Below, piece by piece: positions 34,050 to 42,927 of a DNA stretch of 64,000 nucleotides. Under the pieces are notes generated by a model that saw only the letters and a list, made by a program, of their open reading frames with translations, was not told the DNA's origin and made no database searches. The DNA is from Microbacterium algeriense. GTDB lineage: Bacteria > Actinomycetota > Actinomycetes > Actinomycetales > Microbacteriaceae. Position 1 is the stretch's first letter; each line of letters opens with the position of its first letter. Location: NCBI RefSeq assembly GCF_008868005.1, contig NZ_WAAO01000001.1, positions 1,302,001-1,366,000 on the forward strand, read 5' to 3'. A program made the position numbers and the translations under genes.

Positions 34050-35140
34050 AGCGCCTCCGGATCGATTCCACCCTGATCGTGCTCGCGATCCTCCTGCTCG
34101 TGATCGTGGTCGGCGCGATCCTGGTCGGCACGGTCGGACGCAACTTCCTGAGCGCGGGCAACATCCGCGACATCCTCACCGGGATGAGCGTGCTCGGCCT
34201 CGTGGCGATCGGCCAGACGCTCGTGGTGCTGGGAGCCTCGCTCGACCTCTCCGTCACCTATGTGATCAGCCTTTCGAGCCTGCTGGCCGCCACGATCATG
34301 AACGGCAACGCCGGCAACATCCCGCTCGCGGTGGTCGTCACGCTGCTGGTGTGCGCAGGGATCGGCCTGCTGAACGGGCTCATCGTGACCGTGCTCAAGG
34401 TGAACGGCTTCATCGCGACGCTCGGCGTCGGCCTCATCCTGCAGGGCATCCTCAACACGAACTTCGAGGGCGCGGCGGGCAGCGTGCCGTGGGCGTTCCA
34501 GCTCATCGGTGCGACCGGCGTCGGGCCGATCCCGGTCTCCACGCTCATCATGATCGTGCTCGCCGTCGTCGTCTGGCTGCTGCTGAACCGCACCCGGACG
34601 GGCGCTCACCTGTACGCGGTGGGAGGCGACCCCGAGATCGCCCGTCTGTCCGGCGTCCGCATCCGGATGCCGCTGATCTGGGCGCACGTGCTGTGCTCGG
34701 TGTTCGCGGGGCTCGCGGGCCTGCTGCTCGCCAGCCGTCTCGGCGTCGGCAGTCCGACCGTCGGGCAGCAGGGCGGATACGCGCTGCTGTCGATCGCGGC
34801 GGTCGTGCTGGGCGGGACGCTGCTGCTGGGCGGCCGCGGATCGATCTGGGGCACGATCGGCGGTGTCGCGATCCTCGCGGTGGTCGACAACGTGATGAGC
34901 GTCATGCAGATCAACCCCTTCCTCAAGGACGTCGTCCGCGGGGTGGTGATCGTCGCCGCGGTGGCCGTGTACAGCCGCCGGTCGATCGTCCGCCGCCGGC
35001 CGCGCTTCGGCCCCGGGGGAACGCGCACCGGTGGCGACGACGCGGCGAAGGCCGCCGAGCCGGAGATGGCGGCGGCCGCGGCCGAACTGGCCGACGCGAC
35101 GCCCGATACCACCCCCGCCGCGGAAGGAGGGCGCGCATGA
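34046..35140 (+). CDS. Sugar ABC transporter permease (RbsC type), first copy
   Basis: A 364-residue membrane permease of the BPD_transp_2 family with about ten hydrophobic segments. The family signature GLLNGLIVTVLKVNGFIATLG lies near residues 110-130, and LGGTLLLGGRGSIWGT near the C-terminus. The last about 50 residues form a long Ala/Glu-rich cytoplasmic tail, longer than usual. Pairs with the second permease as a heterodimer. ATGA overlaps on both sides. Confidence 0.93.
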   Translation: MKRLRIDSTLIVLAILLLVIVVGAILVGTVGRNFLSAGNIRDILTGMSVLGLVAIGQTLVVLGASLDLSVTYVISLSSLLAATIMNGNAGNIPLAVVVTLLVCAGIGLLNGLIVTVLKVNGFIATLGVGLILQGILNTNFEGAAGSVPWAFQLIGATGVGPIPVSTLIMIVLAVVVWLLLNRTRTGAHLYAVGGDPEIARLSGVRIRMPLIWAHVLCSVFAGLAGLLLASRLGVGSPTVGQQGGYALLSIAAVVLGGTLLLGGRGSIWGTIGGVAILAVVDNVMSVMQINPFLKDVVRGVVIVAAVAVYSRRSIVRRRPRFGPGGTRTGGDDAAKAAEPEMAAAAAELADATPDTTPAAEGGRA

Positions 35141-36186
35141 ACGCGCTGCGCACGCTCGTGAGCCCGCGGGGAGCGGTGTTCCTGCTCCTCGTGCTCCTGC
35201 TGGTCGCCGTGACCGTCCTCAACCCGAGCTTCGCCGAACCAGGGCAGTTCATGCGCTTCCTCCAGCGCGTGGCCCCCATCGCGATCGTCGCGATCGGGCA
35301 GTACTTCGTGATCATCGCCGGGGAGTTCGATCTGTCGCAGGGATCGCTCATCACCGCACAGGTCATCATCGCCGGGAACCTGGTCGGGCAGGACGACGCA
35401 CGCACGGTCCCCGTGCTGCTGCTCATGGTCGTGTTCGCCGTCGCGGTCGGCCTGGTCAACGGTCTGCTCACCACGCTGCTGAAGGTGCCGTCGTTCATCG
35501 TCACGCTGGGGATGATGCTCGCTCTGCTCGGCGGGGTGATGTGGTGGACCGGGGGAGCGGCGACCGGGAACCCCGCGGACAGCTTCCGGGAGATCGGCCG
35601 CGGCGGCATCCGCGAGGTGCCCCTTCTCGACTTCCTGCCGTGGGCGGTGCTGCTCCTGATCGTCTGGCTCGCCCTCGGCATCTGGATCACCAAGCGCCCC
35701 CTGGGCAAGACGCTCATCGCGGTCGGCGACAACCCCAGGGCCGTGGACTACGCCGGGGCGCGTCGTGCGTGGGTCACGACCCGAGCGTTCGTCATCTCCG
35801 CCCTGTCGGCGACCCTCTCCGCCGTCCTGCTGGTCGGCTACGCCGGCGTGCACCCCTCGGTGGGTCGCGGCTACGAGTTCACCGCCATCACCGCGGTCGT
35901 CCTGGGCGGCGTCGTGCTGGGCGGCGGCCGGGGCTGGATCGTCGGCGCCGTCGCCGGCGCCTTCGCCCTCGAGGCCCTGTTCATGCTCCTGAACATCGCG
36001 GGCGTCCCGTCGACCCTGCGCGATGCCGTCCAGGGCGTCATCATCATCGCCGCCGTCGCCTATTCCGCCGTGGCCTTCCGTGCCCGACGTCGACGGGGCC
36101 CGCAGTCCTCGGAGACGGTCACGGACGAACCCGTGACCGCTCCCGCACCGACCCGCACCATCCACACAGAAATCAGAGGAGATTAG
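35137..36186 (+). CDS. Sugar ABC transporter permease (RbsC type), second copy
   Basis: A 349-residue BPD_transp_2 permease. GLVNGLLTTLLKVPSFIVTLG (about 108-128) and LGGVVLGGGRGWIVGA (about 250-265) are the family signatures. Clearly related to the preceding permease but diverged, so the pore is a heterodimer rather than the RbsC homodimer. GTG/ATG alternatives were considered; ATG at 35137 overlaps the preceding stop and follows GGAAGGAGG. Two bases separate it from the binding-protein gene. Confidence 0.93.
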   Translation: MNALRTLVSPRGAVFLLLVLLLVAVTVLNPSFAEPGQFMRFLQRVAPIAIVAIGQYFVIIAGEFDLSQGSLITAQVIIAGNLVGQDDARTVPVLLLMVVFAVAVGLVNGLLTTLLKVPSFIVTLGMMLALLGGVMWWTGGAATGNPADSFREIGRGGIREVPLLDFLPWAVLLLIVWLALGIWITKRPLGKTLIAVGDNPRAVDYAGARRAWVTTRAFVISALSATLSAVLLVGYAGVHPSVGRGYEFTAITAVVLGGVVLGGGRGWIVGAVAGAFALEALFMLLNIAGVPSTLRDAVQGVIIIAAVAYSAVAFRARRRRGPQSSETVTDEPVTAPAPTRTIHTEIRGD

Positions 36187-36188
36187 CA

Positions 36189-37397
36189 ATGCGACGATCG
36201 ATGAAGATCGCCACCGCAGGGGTGGCTCTCTTCGGCCTCATCGCGCTCGCCGGGTGCACCACCGACCCGTCCGTGGCGCCGGCGGAGTCGGAGAACCCCG
36301 AAGAGGCGGCGGAGACGACCGAGTGGTTCGACCAGGAGCTGTTCGACAAGCAGGACGAGGAGCGCGGCGTGGAGCCGCAGGGACCGGCGGACGAGCCGTA
36401 TCTGCAGCACATCAACGCCGAGATGGTCGACACGGCGGAGTTCGCGAGCGACGGCGCCAAGAAGGCCTGCTTCGCGAACGCCTCGATCTCCAACCCGTGG
36501 CGTCAGACGGGCTGGATCACGATGAACGAGCAGTTGAAGGTGCTCCAGGACGCCGGCGCGATCAGCGAGATGGAGACCCGTGACGCGAAGGACTCCGACG
36601 ACACGCAGATCGCCGACATCGACTACTTCATCGCGGAGGGCGGGTGCGACGTCTTCCTGATCTCGCCCAACAGCACCGCGGCGATGACGCCGGCCGTCGA
36701 ACGCGCCTGCGAGACGGGCAAGCCGGTCGTCGTGTTCGACCGCGGCGTCAACACGGACTGCCCTGTCACGTTCATCCACCCCATCGGCGGCTTCGCGTGG
36801 GGCATCGACACGGCCGAGTTCCTGATCGACAACCTCGAGGAGGGCGACAAGGTCGTGGCGCTGCGCATCCTCCCCGGCGTCGACGTGCTGGAGCACCGCT
36901 GGGCCGGTGCCGAGAAGCTGTTCGAGGAGGCGGGGATCGAGGCGGTGGACCACTTCACCGGCGCCGATCCCACGGAGATCAAGAGCATCATCAGCGACGA
37001 GCTCGCCAAGGGCGACGTCGACGGCATCTGGATGGACGCCGGAGACGGCGCCGTCGCCGCGATCGAGGCGTTCGAGGATGCCGGCGTCGACTACCCCGTC
37101 ATGACCGGGGAGGACGAGATGAGCTTCCTCCGCAAGTGGAAGGACACCGGCCTCACGGGTCTCGCTCCCGTGTACTCCAACTTCCAGTGGCGGACCCCGC
37201 TGCTCGCGGCGCAGATGATCTTCGCGGGTGAGGAGGTGCCGAAGGAGTGGGTGCTCCCGCAGAAGCCGATCACCGAGGCGGAGCTCGACGACTACCTCGC
37301 CGCCAACGAGGGCATGCCCGACGGCCACTACGCGAAGTTCGGCGGGGAGAACCTCCCCGGCTATCCGACGGTGTGGCAGGAGCGGCAGATCCCGTAA
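36189..37397 (+). CDS. Sugar-binding lipoprotein (RbsB-like)
   Basis: A 402-residue periplasmic-binding-protein-like lipoprotein. Lipobox LAGC ends at C23. The acidic Glu-rich linker (about 28-60) is followed by the type I binding fold (NASISNPWRQTGWITMNEQL, ISPNSTAAMTPAV, VVVFDRGVN, VDGIWMDAGDGAVAAIEAF). Longer than RbsB (about 300). Ligand unknown, likely a monosaccharide or cyclitol. ATG after GAGGAGATTAGCA. It ends the transport block and is followed by a strong hairpin. Confidence 0.92.
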   Translation: MRRSMKIATAGVALFGLIALAGCTTDPSVAPAESENPEEAAETTEWFDQELFDKQDEERGVEPQGPADEPYLQHINAEMVDTAEFASDGAKKACFANASISNPWRQTGWITMNEQLKVLQDAGAISEMETRDAKDSDDTQIADIDYFIAEGGCDVFLISPNSTAAMTPAVERACETGKPVVVFDRGVNTDCPVTFIHPIGGFAWGIDTAEFLIDNLEEGDKVVALRILPGVDVLEHRWAGAEKLFEEAGIEAVDHFTGADPTEIKSIISDELAKGDVDGIWMDAGDGAVAAIEAFEDAGVDYPVMTGEDEMSFLRKWKDTGLTGLAPVYSNFQWRTPLLAAQMIFAGEEVPKEWVLPQKPITEAELDDYLAANEGMPDGHYAKFGGENLPGYPTVWQERQIP

Positions 37398-37406
37398 CCG
37401 ATGCGT

Positions 37407-37451
37407 GCTCCCGCCCTTCCGCTCCGCACCGCGGAGTGGGAGGGTGGGAGC
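37407..37451 (+). terminator. 21-bp hairpin after the sugar-binding-protein gene
   Basis: Arms 37407-37427 and 37431-37451 pair over all 21 positions, with three G-U pairs, around a 3-nt loop (ACC). It starts 10 bp after the stop codon. With no T-run it may work as a partial terminator or a 3'-end stabiliser, keeping the binding protein abundant while the two isomerase genes downstream are read at a lower level. Confidence 0.75.
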
Positions 37452-37475
37452 GCCGTCACGATCACAAGGACAACG

Positions 37476-38327
37476 ATGCCCCGCACGATCGCCGTCAACA
37501 CCTGGGTGTGGACGTCTCCGCTCACCGATGAGACCCTCGAGCCGCTCGCCCGCACGGCTGCCCGCCTCGGCTACGACGCCCTGGAGCTGCCCCTGGAGAG
37601 CATCGGCGACTGGGACCCGGTCCGGACGCGTTCCGTGCTGGACGGTCTCGGTCTGGGTGCGGTCGTGGTCGGCGCGATGGGTCCCGGCCGCTCGCTGCTG
37701 GCGCGCGCCGGTGACGTCGCGGCCACGCAGGACTACCTGCGCGCGTGCCTCGACGCCGCCGAGATCGTGCGCTCGCCCGTCGTCGCCGGCCCTTTCTACG
37801 CCCCGACGGGGGTCACCTGGCGCATGGACGACGGGGAGCGGGCTGGCGCGATCGGCGAACTCAGGGAGAACCTCGCTCCGCTCGCGCGGGAGGCCGCCGA
37901 CCGGGGGCTGATCTTGGCGATCGAGCCCCTGAACCGCTACGAGACGAGCCTGCTCAACACCGTGGAGCAGAGCCTCGACGCGCTGGAGCCGCTGCTGGGC
38001 GCCGGGGTCGGGCTCGCCCTCGACACGTATCACCTCAACATCGAGGAGAAGAGGCCCGATGACGCGATCCGCGCGGCGGGCTCGGCGATCGCCCATGTGC
38101 AGGTGTGCGGCAGCGACCGCGGCGCGGTGGGCGACGACCACACCGACTGGCCGGGAATCCTCCGCGCTCTCGACGACGCCGGCTACCGAGGAGTGCTGGG
38201 GCTGGAGAGCTTCACCGGGGAGAACGCCACGATCGCCGTCGCGGCGTCCGTCTGGCGGCCGCTCGCTCCGAGCCAGGACGACCTCGCCGCCCGCAGCATC
38301 GCCCACCTCCGCGCCCTCGGCGCCTGA
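37476..38327 (+). CDS. Sugar isomerase/epimerase (D-tagatose 3-epimerase-like)
   Basis: A 283-residue TIM-barrel enzyme. The four metal ligands of ketose 3-epimerases can be matched to AIEPLNRYET (Glu), ALDTYHLNIEEK (Asp and His), HVQVCGSDRG (His) and GLESFTGEN (Glu). It would epimerise a ketose at C3 or act on a keto-sugar from the dehydrogenases. ATG at 37476 follows ACAAGGACAACG; the frame is open upstream through the hairpin but that part cannot be the start. Confidence 0.85.
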   Translation: MPRTIAVNTWVWTSPLTDETLEPLARTAARLGYDALELPLESIGDWDPVRTRSVLDGLGLGAVVVGAMGPGRSLLARAGDVAATQDYLRACLDAAEIVRSPVVAGPFYAPTGVTWRMDDGERAGAIGELRENLAPLAREAADRGLILAIEPLNRYETSLLNTVEQSLDALEPLLGAGVGLALDTYHLNIEEKRPDDAIRAAGSAIAHVQVCGSDRGAVGDDHTDWPGILRALDDAGYRGVLGLESFTGENATIAVAASVWRPLAPSQDDLAARSIAHLRALGA

Positions 38328-38354
38328 CCCCTCCCGCGATACGAAGGAGTGTCC

Positions 38355-39362
38355 ATGAGCAGTCACCCGGTCACGCTGTTCACCGGCCAGTGGGCCGATC
38401 TGCCGTTCGAGGAGGTGGCTCGTCTCGCGGCGGAGTGGGGGTACGACGGACTCGAGATCGCCGCGTCCGGCGATCACCTCGACCTGCGCCGAGCGGACGA
38501 GGATGACGCGTATGCCGCCTCCCGCCGCGAGATCCTCGACCGGCACGGCCTGCAGGTGTTCGCGATCTCCAACCACCTCGCCGGTCAGGCGGTGTGCGAC
38601 GACCCGATCGACTTCCGGCACCAGGGCATCCTGCGCCCGTACGTCTGGGGCGACGGCGAGGCCGAGGGCGTGCGGCAGCGGGCGGCGGAGGACATGAAGC
38701 GGGCCGCCCGCGTGGCCGGGAAGCTCGGCGTCGACACCGTCGTGGGCTTCACCGGCTCGTCCATCTGGCCGTACGTGGCGATGTTCCCACCCGTGCCGGA
38801 GTCGGTGATCGAGCAGGGCTTCCAGGACTTCGCCGACCGCTGGAACCCGATCCTCGACGTCTTCGACGCCGAGGGAGTCCGGTTCGCCCACGAGGTGCAT
38901 CCGGGGGAGATCGCCTACGACTACTGGTCGAGTGCGCGCGCCCTCGACGCGATCGACCACCGGGACGCGTTCGGCTTCAACTGGGACCCCTCGCACATGA
39001 TGTGGCAGCACATCGATCCGGTCGGCTTCATCGTCGACTTCGCGGACCGGATCTATCACGTCGACTGCAAGGACACCCGGATGCGGCCGCGCAACGGAAG
39101 GGCCGGCGTTCTCGGTTCGCACCTGCCGTGGGGCGATCCTCGGCGCGGCTGGGACTTCGTCTCCACCGGCCACGGCGACGTGCCGTGGGAGGACGCCTTC
39201 CGCGCGCTGGACGCCATCGGCTACGACGGTCCGATCTCGATCGAGTGGGAGGACGCCGGGATGGATCGGCTGCACGGAGCCCCCGAGGCGCTCACCGTCG
39301 TGCGCTCGCTGCTGTGGCCGAAGCCGGAGGCCTCCTTCGACGCGGCGTTCCGCAACCAGTGA
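38355..39362 (+). CDS. Sugar phosphate isomerase/epimerase family protein, 335 aa
   Basis: A larger TIM-barrel member. [13 protein letters not shown] (Glu/His), [15 protein letters not shown] (Asp/His), [12 protein letters not shown] (His/Asp) and [11 protein letters not shown] (Glu) form the metal site. The long loops [20 protein letters not shown] and [13 protein letters not shown] are typical of the subgroup found next to Gfo/Idh/MocA genes, where some members act on 3-keto-glycosides. ATG at 38355 follows GAAGGAGTGTCC. Last gene of the plus-strand sugar operon. Confidence 0.85.
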   Translation: MSSHPVTLFTGQWADLPFEEVARLAAEWGYDGLEIAASGDHLDLRRADEDDAYAASRREILDRHGLQVFAISNHLAGQAVCDDPIDFRHQGILRPYVWGDGEAEGVRQRAAEDMKRAARVAGKLGVDTVVGFTGSSIWPYVAMFPPVPESVIEQGFQDFADRWNPILDVFDAEGVRFAHEVHPGEIAYDYWSSARALDAIDHRDAFGFNWDPSHMMWQHIDPVGFIVDFADRIYHVDCKDTRMRPRNGRAGVLGSHLPWGDPRRGWDFVSTGHGDVPWEDAFRALDAIGYDGPISIEWEDAGMDRLHGAPEALTVVRSLLWPKPEASFDAAFRNQ

Positions 39363-39389
39363 TCACCGGAGACCAGCGCAGGCGCCGGG

Positions 39390-40364
39390 TCAGGGCTCGC
39401 GCAGGCGCACCAGCCGCTCGTGCCCGGTCTCCTCGAGCTCGGCGATGTCGTCTCGGGACTTCAGGAAGTCGGAGAACGAGCGGTACCCGAGCGCCTTCTC
39501 GCTGAACGACGGGTCCATGCGGCGCATGTGGGTCTTCACCGCGGAGCTGTGCAGCCACTCGTCGGCGTCGGCCTTGTCGTGGCCCAGGCGCAGGGCGCGC
39601 TCGAGCAGCTGCGTCGCGACCTCCTGGTCGTCGACCTTGTCCTCGACCCTGGGCTCCTCGGCCTTGATGACGGGCTTGGCCTTCGCGCGCTTGGGAGCGG
39701 TCTTCGGCTTCGTCGCGGTCTCGGCGACGGGGGCAGCCGGCTCGACCGACGGCGCTTCCGCCGGGGCGGCGACGGCAGCGGGTGCCGTCTTCACCGGGCG
39801 CACCACGCCGGGCAGCGAGTCGTAGGACTCGAACTCGTCGCACGCCGCGGCGAGCGACTTGGCCGTCGAGCCGGACACCCCGACCCCGATCACGTAGCGG
39901 CCGAGACGCTTGCAGCGCTGAGCCAGCGGCACATAGTCGCTGTCGCCGGCGACGATCACGACGTGGGTGAGGTCGGGCAGGCGGAACATGTCCTCGACGG
40001 CGTCGACGGCGAGCCGGATGTCCGCGCCGTTCTTCGCGTAGGCGGCGGCGGGGAACAGCTGCACGAGGTCGACCGCGCGGGCGACGAGCTGCGAGCGGTA
40101 CTCGGCGTTCACGGGGGAGGACCAGTCGGCGTAGGCCCTGGTGAGCACGAGCGTGCCGAAGGAGGCGGCGTAGTCGATGATGGCGCCGACCTCGATCATC
40201 GCGGCGCGCAGCCGATCGGTGACCTCCGGGTCGTTCGGGTTCTCCGAGATGCGCTGCCGGTCCTTGCCGTAGGCGTTGCGCCCATGGACGCGGTCGTACC
40301 AGGAGATGACGATGTTGTCGAAGTCCAGGTAGACGGCGACGCGGGCGTCGGGGGTCTCGGCCAC
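39390..40364 (-). CDS. NYN-domain protein with a C-terminal LOTUS/OST-HTH domain
   Basis: A 324-residue probable RNA-processing protein. Residues about 8-180 are a NYN/LabA-type PIN-like nuclease domain with acidic residues in YLDFDNI (D14, D16) and VVIVAGDSDYVPLAQRCK. A flexible Ala/Pro/Lys linker (about 185-240) follows, then an OST-HTH/LOTUS domain (LLERALRLGHDKADADEWLHSSAVKTHMRRMDPSFSEKALGYRSFSDFL), an RNA-binding winged helix. GTG at 40364 follows AGGAGGTCTGACC, 2 bp after the upstream dehydrogenase stop. The cellular target is unknown. Confidence 0.83.
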   Translation of the reverse strand: MAETPDARVAVYLDFDNIVISWYDRVHGRNAYGKDRQRISENPNDPEVTDRLRAAMIEVGAIIDYAASFGTLVLTRAYADWSSPVNAEYRSQLVARAVDLVQLFPAAAYAKNGADIRLAVDAVEDMFRLPDLTHVVIVAGDSDYVPLAQRCKRLGRYVIGVGVSGSTAKSLAAACDEFESYDSLPGVVRPVKTAPAAVAAPAEAPSVEPAAPVAETATKPKTAPKRAKAKPVIKAEEPRVEDKVDDQEVATQLLERALRLGHDKADADEWLHSSAVKTHMRRMDPSFSEKALGYRSFSDFLKSRDDIAELEETGHERLVRLREP

Positions 40365-40366
40365 GG

Positions 40367-41353
40367 TCAGACCTCCTCGCGCGGGTAGCGGACGCCGATC
40401 TGGGCCCTGATCTCGTCGAGGGTGCCCATGATCGCCACGCTCTCGGCGATCGGGAGGATGTCGCCCTCGAGGATGCCGTCGCGCACCAGGCGCTCGGCGG
40501 CCAGGGCCTGGTAATGCATGCCGCGCCCCTCGACCTCGGAGACGTACTCCTCCTGCACCGTGCCGTCCGGGAGGACGAGGCGGAACGTGGTCGGGCTGTA
40601 CCAGACGGTGTCGATGTCGATGTGCGCCGCGGTGCCGACGATGCTCGCGACGTTGGGGCCCGCCGCGCGGGACGAAGACAGGCTGGTCGAGACCGCGCCC
40701 CCCTCGTGCGTCATGACGGTGGCGACCTCCGCGTCGGCGCCCGTCTCGATGAGCCGGCCGACCGCGCGGACGCTGGTCGGGGCGCCGAGGATGTCCCAGA
40801 TGAAGGAGATCGGGTAGATCCCCAGGTCGAGCAGCGCGCCGCCGCCGAGTTCGAGGGCGTTCAGCCGATGGGCGGGGTCGGAGGGCAGCAGCTGGGTGTG
40901 ATCGGCGCTCACGGCCCGGATCTCGCCGAGAGCGCCGTCGGCGATGAGCTCGCGGATGCGGACCATGTGCGGCAGATACCGCGTCCACATGGCCTCCATG
41001 ACCAGCAGCCCGCGTTCGGCGGCGAGGGACTGCAGGTCCTCCGCCTCGGCGCGGTTCAGGGTGAAGGCCTTCTCGACCAGCACGTGCTTGCCGTGTTCGA
41101 GGGCGAGCCGGGCGTTCTCGTGATGCATCGGGTGCGGGGTCGACACGTAGATGATGTCGACCTCGGGGTCGGACACCAGAGCCTCGTACGACGGGTGCGC
41201 TCTGCCGATGTCGAAGCGGGCGGCGAACGCATCGGCCGACTCCTGCGAGCGCGAACCGACGGCGACGAGATCGAGCCCTGCGGTGCGCAGATCGGACGCG
41301 AATGCGCCGGCGATGCCGCCGGTCGCGAGGATTCCCCAACGAAGACCTGTCAT
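40367..41353 (-). CDS. Gfo/Idh/MocA-family dehydrogenase (dihydrodiol-dehydrogenase-like)
   Basis: A 328-residue oxidoreductase. Rossmann motif GILATGGIAGAFASDL at residues 7-22; the lysine is in VEKAFT (about residue 96), the EKA form seen in the dihydrodiol/xylose dehydrogenase subgroup. GALLDLGIYPISFI is the active-site helix. TACGCT (41365-41360) lies 6 nt before the ATG: leaderless. Co-transcribed with the NYN-LOTUS gene, and divergent from the flavin-oxidoreductase operon. It may belong to the sugar locus or be independent. Confidence 0.86.
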   Translation of the reverse strand: MTGLRWGILATGGIAGAFASDLRTAGLDLVAVGSRSQESADAFAARFDIGRAHPSYEALVSDPEVDIIYVSTPHPMHHENARLALEHGKHVLVEKAFTLNRAEAEDLQSLAAERGLLVMEAMWTRYLPHMVRIRELIADGALGEIRAVSADHTQLLPSDPAHRLNALELGGGALLDLGIYPISFIWDILGAPTSVRAVGRLIETGADAEVATVMTHEGGAVSTSLSSSRAAGPNVASIVGTAAHIDIDTVWYSPTTFRLVLPDGTVQEEYVSEVEGRGMHYQALAAERLVRDGILEGDILPIAESVAIMGTLDEIRAQIGVRYPREEV

Positions 41354-41359
41354 GGTCTC

Positions 41360-41451
41360 AGCGTAGGGGGTGCGGCGGGTGTGACCGACTGTTACATCCC
41401 GTGACGCCCGGCATCGACGCCGTGGCAGCGCGCCGGACGCGCTCCTAGCGT
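41360..41451. promoter_or_regulatory. Divergent leaderless promoters with an inverted repeat
   Basis: TACGCT (41365-41360, minus) and TAGCGT (41446-41451, plus) each lie 6 nt before a start codon. Between them TGTGAC-CGACT-GTTACA at 41380-41396 is an inverted repeat with one mismatch, a possible operator for the flavin-oxidoreductase operon. No regulator gene is in the operon. Confidence 0.5.
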
Positions 41452-41457
41452 GACGGC

Positions 41458-42840
41458 ATGACCGAACCCCTCATCATCGGCGCCATGGTGCGCACCCTGG
41501 GCGCGTATCCCTCGGGCTGGCGGCACCCCGGTGCGCATCGCGACCCCGCGACGGATGCCGGGATCCTGCGGCGCATCGCGCGGGAGGGGGAGGACGCCGG
41601 CCTGGACTATCTGTTCTTCGGCGACTGGCTGGCTACGGGGCCCGATCTGGAGTTCCGCGACCCGTATCTGCTGGCGCGCATCGACCCCGTGAGCGCCGTG
41701 CTGTTCCTCGCCGGAGTCACCTCGCGGATCGGTCTGATCGCGACGGTCAACACGACCTACGCCGACCCCTATGCGGCGGCACGTTCACTGGCCTCGCTCG
41801 ACGTGCTGACGGGAGGTCGGGCCGGGGTCAATCTCGTCACCGGGGCCGAACCGCGCGCCGCGGGCAATCACGGGCGGGACGCGCACGCCGACAACGAGTC
41901 GCGCTACGACCGGGCCGAGGAGTTCGTCGAGGCGCTGCGGCGGCTGTGGGATTCGTGGAGCGAGGACGCCTGGATCGCGGATGCCGAGCGCGGCGTGCTG
42001 ATCGATCCGGAGGGGCTCCGTCCGGCCGCCGTCGAGGGCGCGCACCTCCGGGTGGCCGGACCGCTGAACGTCGCCCGCCCACCGCAGGGGCGGATCCCGA
42101 TCGTGCACGCGGGCACGTCGCCGCGGTCGCGGGCGCTCGCGGCCACCGAGGCCGACCTCGCGCTGATCGCCGCGCCGACGCTGGTCGAAGCGATCGCGAC
42201 CCGACGGCTGCTGCGCGACATCGCGGCGGAGGCCGGACGCTCTCCGGACGAGCTCCGCGTCATCGCGCCCGTGCTCCCCGTGGTCGGCGACACCGACGCC
42301 GCCGCGAAGCGCATCGTGCAGACCCTCCTCGCTCTGGTGCCGCTCGCCGAGGGGCACCAGGCCGCCAGGCCCGCCTTCCCGCCGAACCGCACGATCGGTG
42401 CGCTCGCGGACGCCCTGGACGTCTCGCGGGAGGATCCGCTGCGGGAGGCGACGTTCGACGCCCGCGTCACGACGGCCGAAGCGGAGCGCCTGGGGGAGCG
42501 CGGTGCGGCGCTGATCGAACGGCTCGACCGCATCGCCGGTCTCGGTGTCCGCACCGGCGACCCGCTCACCTGGCGGCACCTGGTCGCCGCGCACGCCGTC
42601 CCCGCCGCCTTCGTCGTGGGGGATGCCGGCACGATCGCGGATCACTTCGAACTCTGGCGCGACGAGGGGGCCGCCGACGGATTCAACGTGCTGTCGGCCT
42701 TCCAGCCCGCGCAGTTCGAGGCTTTCACACGCATCGCGGCGCCGGAGCTGCGCCGTCGCGGACTGCTGCGGAGCGTCGCGGAGAGCCAGGGGTCGACCCT
42801 GCGCGACCGTCTGCGCATTTCCTCGTATGTCGACGCGTGA
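41458..42840 (+). CDS. LLM-class flavin-dependent monooxygenase (NtaA/DszA type)
   Basis: A 460-residue FMNH2-dependent monooxygenase of the bacterial luciferase-like fold. The N-terminal DYLFFGDWLATG, the GGRAGVNLVTGAEPRAAGNHGRD flavin-binding stretch (about 120-142), RYDRAEEFVEALRRLWDSW and HAGTSPRSRALAA are typical of the NtaA/SnaA/DszA group, which oxidises C-S, C-N or chelate bonds. It needs a separate FMN reductase; the nearest candidate is at 58913. Leaderless start. First gene of an eight-gene operon for uptake and oxidation of an unknown compound. Confidence 0.87.
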   Translation: MTEPLIIGAMVRTLGAYPSGWRHPGAHRDPATDAGILRRIAREGEDAGLDYLFFGDWLATGPDLEFRDPYLLARIDPVSAVLFLAGVTSRIGLIATVNTTYADPYAAARSLASLDVLTGGRAGVNLVTGAEPRAAGNHGRDAHADNESRYDRAEEFVEALRRLWDSWSEDAWIADAERGVLIDPEGLRPAAVEGAHLRVAGPLNVARPPQGRIPIVHAGTSPRSRALAATEADLALIAAPTLVEAIATRRLLRDIAAEAGRSPDELRVIAPVLPVVGDTDAAAKRIVQTLLALVPLAEGHQAARPAFPPNRTIGALADALDVSREDPLREATFDARVTTAEAERLGERGAALIERLDRIAGLGVRTGDPLTWRHLVAAHAVPAAFVVGDAGTIADHFELWRDEGAADGFNVLSAFQPAQFEAFTRIAAPELRRRGLLRSVAESQGSTLRDRLRISSYVDA

Positions 42841-42927
42841 CGTGTGGTGTCGACCGAGTCGCACCGTCGCACCCCCGATTCCTACCGTGAAGAAACCTCG
42901 TCCCACCCGAAGCCAGGAGACCTCCGC

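Noticed and set aside
36183..39275. A long antisense frame across the binding-protein and isomerase genes
   Set aside because: It spans several well-supported plus-strand genes and the intergenic hairpin; composition is that of a frame shadow.
28138..39362. A C-glycoside deglycosidase (CarBC/DgpBC) locus
   Set aside because: The large TIM-barrel protein at 38355 is compatible, but no small CarC/DgpC-type subunit gene is present.
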